Assembly: GCA_002352125.1 (NCBI GenBank)
Contig: DEHU01000076.1
Coordinates: forward strand, 572 to 10,338
Direction of reading: 5' to 3'
DNA length: 9,767 bases
From: Competibacteraceae bacterium UBA2792
GTDB taxonomy: Bacteria > Pseudomonadota > Gammaproteobacteria > Competibacterales > Competibacteraceae
Of the stretch, positions 6,417 through 9,767 are shown piece after piece. Within the stretch, counting starts at the first letter, position 1, and every line of letters begins with the position of its first letter. Made by a program: the position numbers and the translations under genes. The notes beneath the pieces are model-generated. The model worked only from the letters and a program-made list of their open reading frames with translations, did not search any database and was not told the origin of the DNA.

Positions 6417-7823
6417 ATGAACCTCGCTAATATCAAAACGCGGTTTGCGCCTAGCCCGACCGGTTACCTGCATCTTGGCAACGTCCGCACCGCCTTGTTC
6501 AACGCGCTGCTGGCTCGCCGCCACGAAGGGCAATTTTTGTTGCGCATCGAAGACACCGATCGAGAGCGCAGCCGTCCTGCCTACGTTGCGGCGCTGCTGG
6601 AAGATTTGCGCTGGCTGGGGCTGGATTGGCAAGAAGGTCCGGAAATCAGCGGTCCGCACGAGCCCTACGCGCAGTCGGAAAGAGCCGCGATCTACGCATG
6701 TTACTACCGGCAACTCGAATCTGCGGAACGAGTCTATCCGTGCTTTTGCACGCCAGCCGAACTGGCTTTGAGCCGCAAGACTCAGTTGGCGACCGGTCGG
6801 CCGCCTCGCTACCCTGGTACTTGCGCTCGCTTGAGCGAGGCGGAACGTCAAGCTCGGATCGAACGAGGTTTACAGCCGACGCTACGATTTCGCGTGCCGG
6901 TCGGGCGGATGATCGAATTCGTCGATTTGGTCCGTGGTCCGCAGCGTTTCGCTAGTGACGACATCGGCGATTTTGTGATCCGCCGGGCCGATGGTACGCC
7001 ACAATTCTTTTTCGCCAATGCCGTGGACGACGCCCTGATGGGAATCAGCCATGTACTGCGCGGCGAAGATCACTTGGCCAATACGCCCCGCCAGTTGTTG
7101 CTGCTGGAATCGCTGGAATTGCCCGCGCCTCGCTACGGCCATTTGGCGCTGATCGTCGGTGCCGACGGTGGACCGTTATCAAAGCGATTGGGCGGTCTCG
7201 GCGTGCGCGAGTTGCGCGCTCAAGGTTATTTGCCGGAAGCCTTGCTAAATTACCTGGCGCGTCTTGGTCATGCCTACGAGCGCGATATTTGGATGGGAGC
7301 GGCCGAATTGGCCGCCGGGTTCGTGTTGGAGCGCCTGGGCCGTGCCCCGGCTCGCTACGACGAAATACAGTTGTTGCATTGGCAGACCGAAGCGGTCCAG
7401 CACGTAGCGCCAGAACGATTGTGGGATTGGATGGGAACGGCTGTTTGGGAGCGAGTTCCGGCGGATCTGAGCGAGGAATTTATTGCCGCGATTCGACCTA
7501 ACGTTCGTTTTCCGGCCGACGCCCTGTTTTGGGCGGAACAGCTATTTGGAGTCGATTTGGCTCGAAGCGCCGACAGTCAGTCGGTGATCGCGATGGCGGG
7601 TTCCGGGTTCTTTATTCACGCCTTGGCGGCTTACGACCGGCACGGTGCCGCTTATCAACCCTTGGTCGATGATTTGCGGCAGCGCACCGGCGTCAAAGGC
7701 AAGGCCCTGTTTATGCCGTTGCGGGCAGCATTGACCGGCGAGACCCACGGTCCCGAGCTGGCTCGCGTTCTAGCGTTACTCCGGCCTGAGATCATCGAGC
7801 GCCGCTTGCGAGCTTGTTGCTGA
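6417..7823 (+). CDS. gltX: Glutamyl-tRNA synthetase (divergent, GluRS2-like)
   Basis: This is a 468-residue class I synthetase of normal GluRS length. Seen: the nucleotide-binding signature RFAPSPTGYLHLGNVRTALFNALL with HLGN (19-22) as the HIGH motif, IEDTDRERS (44-52), a Cys-rich insertion (Cys109, Cys111, Cys136), RGEDHLANTPRQ (215-226), and PLSKR (253-257) as the KMSKS motif. The C-terminal half is the alpha-helical anticodon-binding type of GluRS, including LPEALLNYLARLGHA and KGKALFMPLRAALTG. There is no GlnRS-type beta-barrel. It charges glutamate onto tRNA-Glu and/or tRNA-Gln. Oddities are Pro in place of the first Lys of KLSKR and no His two residues after Cys136, so the E. coli zinc site is incomplete. 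The ATG fits family alignment; a TTG at 6378 is less likely, and neither has a clear Shine-Dalgarno. Confidence 0.93.
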   Translation: MNLANIKTRFAPSPTGYLHLGNVRTALFNALLARRHEGQFLLRIEDTDRERSRPAYVAALLEDLRWLGLDWQEGPEISGPHEPYAQSERAAIYACYYRQLESAERVYPCFCTPAELALSRKTQLATGRPPRYPGTCARLSEAERQARIERGLQPTLRFRVPVGRMIEFVDLVRGPQRFASDDIGDFVIRRADGTPQFFFANAVDDALMGISHVLRGEDHLANTPRQLLLLESLELPAPRYGHLALIVGADGGPLSKRLGGLGVRELRAQGYLPEALLNYLARLGHAYERDIWMGAAELAAGFVLERLGRAPARYDEIQLLHWQTEAVQHVAPERLWDWMGTAVWERVPADLSEEFIAAIRPNVRFPADALFWAEQLFGVDLARSADSQSVIAMAGSGFFIHALAAYDRHGAAYQPLVDDLRQRTGVKGKALFMPLRAALTGETHGPELARVLALLRPEIIERRLRACC

Positions 7824-7883
7824 GCTCGGTCAGTTTTCAACGCATCCCTTCGTTTCATTGCCGATCTTTTTCGAGAGCCATCC

Positions 7884-9308
7884 ATGTTGCAGATTTACAA
7901 TAGCCTGACCCGCCGGAAGGAGGTGTTTCAGCCTATCGAACCGGGCAAGGTGCGGATGTACGTATGCGGCATGACGGTTTACGACTACTGCCACGTCGGC
8001 CATGCGCGGGTGATGGTGGTGTTCGATGTCGTGCTGCGTTGGTTGCGGGCAAAGGGTTACGATGTGACTTACGTGCGCAACATTACCGACATCGACGACA
8101 AGATTATCCGCCGTGCCCAGGAAAACCGAGAAGATTTCAACGAGCTGACCGCACGCTTCATCCAGGCTATGCAGCAGGATTTGGATGCGCTGGGCATTCT
8201 GCCGCCGACGCACGAACCGCGTGCTACCGGGGCGATGGTGGATATGATCGCCATGATTCAAACGTTGATCGACAAGGGTTTTGCCTATGTTGGCGCCAGC
8301 GGCGATGTCTATTACGACGTCAGCCGTTTCGAACGCTATGGCCAACTGGCGAACAAAAAACTAGAGGATTTGCGTGCCGGCGCTCGGGTCGAGGTGGAGG
8401 AAGCAAAAGACGATCCATTGGATTTCGTTCTGTGGAAAACCGCCAAACCCGGCGAGCCGGGCTGGAGCTCGCCGTGGGGAATGGGGCGACCCGGTTGGCA
8501 TATCGAATGTTCGGCGATGTCCACCCGCTGCTTGGGCGAGCACTTCGATATTCACGGCGGCGGTATGGATTTGAAGTTTCCCCATCACGAGAACGAGATT
8601 GCCCAGTCGGAAGCGGCTAGCGGCCATCGTTATGTAAACTTCTGGATGCACAATGGCTTCGTCCAGGTCAACGAGGAAAAGATGTCCAAATCGCTGGGCA
8701 ACTTTTTCACCGTGCGCGAAGTGTTGCAACGTTATCGGCCGGAGGTGGTGCGGTTTTTCATCTTGTCCAGCCATTACCGGGGACCGTTGAATTATGCGGA
8801 CGAGAATCTCGATCATGCCAAGGCATCGTTGATCCGACTGTACACCGCCTTGCGCGGTCTGCCGGTCGTAGAGGAGCCGATTGAGGCAAACTGGTTCGAC
8901 CGCTTCGAGCAAGCGATGGACGATGATTTCAATACCCCAGAGTCCTTGGCAGTGCTTTTCGAGTTGGCGCGTGAAATCAATAGATTGCGTGATGAGGACG
9001 AATCCAGAGCGGCCAGGTTAGGCGCGAGCCTGAGGCGTTTGGGCGAATCTTTGGGCTTGTTGCAAAGTGATCCAGAGAGATTTTTACAAGGCTCCCCGAC
9101 GTCGCTGGAATCCCCATCGGCGCAAGGTATCGCTGGTGCTTTATCTGGCCCTTTAGACGAGGCTGCGATCAAAATGCTGATCGCCGAGCGCGCCACTGCC
9201 CGCAAAGCCAAAAACTGGGCCGAAGCCGACCGAATTCGCGTCTTGTTGCAGGATGCTGGGATCGTGCTGGAGGATACTACCAAGGGAACAATCTGGCGGC
9301 GAGGATAA
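7884..9308 (+). CDS. cysS: Cysteinyl-tRNA synthetase
   Basis: CysS charges tRNA-Cys with cysteine in the cytoplasm. The protein has 474 residues, as is usual for the family. Seen: zinc ligands Cys28 (YVCGMTVYD), Cys209 (HIECSAM), His234 and Glu238 (FPHHENEIA), all at E. coli numbering; the HIGH motif HVGH (37-40); NITDIDDKI (67-75); and KMSKSLGN (266-273). The C-terminal domain ends with [22 protein letters not shown] and TIWRR, typical of CysS. A Ser/Pro-rich linker (about 405-425) before the last domain is longer and less conserved. The start ATG follows a 60-bp gap after gltX that shows no terminator, so the two synthetases are probably cotranscribed. A GAGAG lies shortly before the ATG. 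Confidence 0.97.
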   Translation: MLQIYNSLTRRKEVFQPIEPGKVRMYVCGMTVYDYCHVGHARVMVVFDVVLRWLRAKGYDVTYVRNITDIDDKIIRRAQENREDFNELTARFIQAMQQDLDALGILPPTHEPRATGAMVDMIAMIQTLIDKGFAYVGASGDVYYDVSRFERYGQLANKKLEDLRAGARVEVEEAKDDPLDFVLWKTAKPGEPGWSSPWGMGRPGWHIECSAMSTRCLGEHFDIHGGGMDLKFPHHENEIAQSEAASGHRYVNFWMHNGFVQVNEEKMSKSLGNFFTVREVLQRYRPEVVRFFILSSHYRGPLNYADENLDHAKASLIRLYTALRGLPVVEEPIEANWFDRFEQAMDDDFNTPESLAVLFELAREINRLRDEDESRAARLGASLRRLGESLGLLQSDPERFLQGSPTSLESPSAQGIAGALSGPLDEAAIKMLIAERATARKAKNWAEADRIRVLLQDAGIVLEDTTKGTIWRRG

Positions 9309-9316
9309 AAATTGGC

Positions 9317-9345
9317 TTGACGTTGGTCGAGATCAAAAATAGAAT
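9317..9345 (+). promoter_or_regulatory. Sigma70-type promoter of the tRNA cluster
   Basis: TTGACG (9317-9322) and TAGAAT (9340-9345) are separated by exactly 17 bp, beginning eight bases after the cysS stop. Transcription would start near 9352, about 40 bp before tRNA-Pro. This is the best promoter match in the window. A terminator between cysS and the promoter is not visible, so read-through from cysS is also possible. Confidence 0.7.
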
Positions 9346-9390
9346 CTCCAATTCCGTATGGAAATGCGGACCGCCAGTTTTGGCTGACGA

Positions 9391-9467
<77 letters not shown>

Positions 9468-9488
9468 TCGCCCGGGTCGGGTAGTTTA

Positions 9489-9504
9489 GCGAGCAACTGC
9501 TTGC
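9489..9504 (+). other. Short imperfect hairpin in the spacer between tRNA-Pro and tRNA-Arg
   Basis: GCGAGCA and TGCTTGC pair with one G-T position around a very tight centre; realistically the stem is about five pairs with a six-base loop. There is no T-run, so it is more likely an RNA processing structure than a terminator, or simply chance. Confidence 0.3.
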
Positions 9505-9510
9505 GACACT

Positions 9511-9587
<77 letters not shown>

Positions 9588-9615
9588 GGTTCCGGCTGAT
9601 CGACGTAGTTTCGAT

Positions 9616-9692
9616 GGTGGACGTAGCTCAGGTGGTAGAGCCCCGGATTGTGGATCCGGTCGTCGTGGGTTCGAGTCCCATCGTCCACCCCA
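9616..9692 (+). tRNA. tRNA-His(GTG)
   Basis: The acceptor stem GTGGACG/CGTCCAC is extended by a genome-encoded G at -1 (9616) opposite discriminator C73 (9689), the identity element of bacterial tRNA-His. The anticodon stem CCGGA/TCCGG encloses TTGTGGA (anticodon GTG at 9650-9652). The T-arm has GGTTCGAGTCC and CCA is encoded. Confidence 0.97.
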
Positions 9693-9704
9693 AAGTGAGC
9701 GCTT

Positions 9705-9723
9705 GCTGTTCAAAACAGCTTTT
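9705..9723 (+). terminator. Weak terminator-like hairpin between tRNA-His and the next tRNA
   Basis: GCTGTT and AACAGC form a 6-bp stem with a 3-base loop, followed directly by TTTT. The stem has three G-C pairs and the T-run is short, so termination would be partial at best. It may attenuate the cluster or guide processing. Confidence 0.3.
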
Positions 9724-9744
9724 GGTTTCATCACAACCGTTTTT

Positions 9745-9767
9745 GGGCCGTTAGCTCAATTGGTAGA
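9745..9767 (+). tRNA. Partial tRNA, probably tRNA-Lys (cut by window end)
   Basis: The last 23 bases read GGGCCGTTAGCTCAATTGG then TAGA, which is the 5' acceptor strand and D-arm of a tRNA. They match gammaproteobacterial tRNA-Lys as I remember it (GGGTCGTTAGCTCAGTTGG in E. coli). The anticodon lies outside the window, so the identity is an inference. Confidence 0.7.

Noticed and set aside
7824..7883. Possible terminator or T-box-like regulator between gltX and cysS
   Set aside because: Only 60 bp with no stable stem or T-run; T-box leaders are much longer and rare in Proteobacteria.

Overview
The window is about 9.8 kb of GC-rich chromosomal DNA. Every recognisable gene is of gammaproteobacterial housekeeping type: type II secretion (GspE/GspF), an IscR/IscS pair, lipid A synthesis (LpxH), a YqiB/DUF1249 protein, two cyclophilins, two class I aminoacyl-tRNA synthetases and a tRNA cluster with genome-encoded CCA ends. 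IscR, IscS, LpxH and CysS keep the E. coli residue numbering of their key residues almost exactly. The GspE/GspF and LpxH genes imply a Gram-negative outer membrane. I cannot name the genus; a free-living gammaproteobacterium outside the enterics fits best. I see no phage, insertion sequence, CRISPR array or toxin system.

Layout. Positions 1-1559 (+) hold the 3' end of gspE and a complete gspF, overlapping by one base. From 1540 to 6309 all genes lie on the minus strand. In transcription order they are a secreted cyclophilin (ppiA-like), cytoplasmic ppiB, lpxH and a DUF1249 gene, all tightly packed. After a 110-bp AT-rich promoter region come iscR, iscS and an FMN/heme split-barrel (HugZ/PPOX-like) gene, whose 3' end overlaps gspF by 20 bp. 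From 6417 the plus strand carries gltX and cysS, then a sigma70-like promoter and tRNA-Pro(TGG), tRNA-Arg(TCT), tRNA-His(GTG) and the first 23 bases of a probable tRNA-Lys.

How the parts fit. GspE/GspF drive the inner-membrane side of type II secretion. IscR senses Fe-S status and should repress the iscRS promoter; the region upstream of iscR has a good type 1 IscR half-site over the -35 and a perfect inverted repeat at the expected start site. IscS supplies sulfur, but the usual iscU-iscA-hscBA-fdx genes do not follow it. The right half is a translation block: two synthetases and a tRNA operon. From memory, the order lpxH-ppiB-X-cysS-tRNAs resembles Pseudomonas, where X is glnS; here X is a divergent glutamyl-tRNA synthetase. 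That substitution is the most interesting biological hint in the window. I found no clearly new system; the findings concern gene-context departures and regulatory sites within otherwise ordinary genes.
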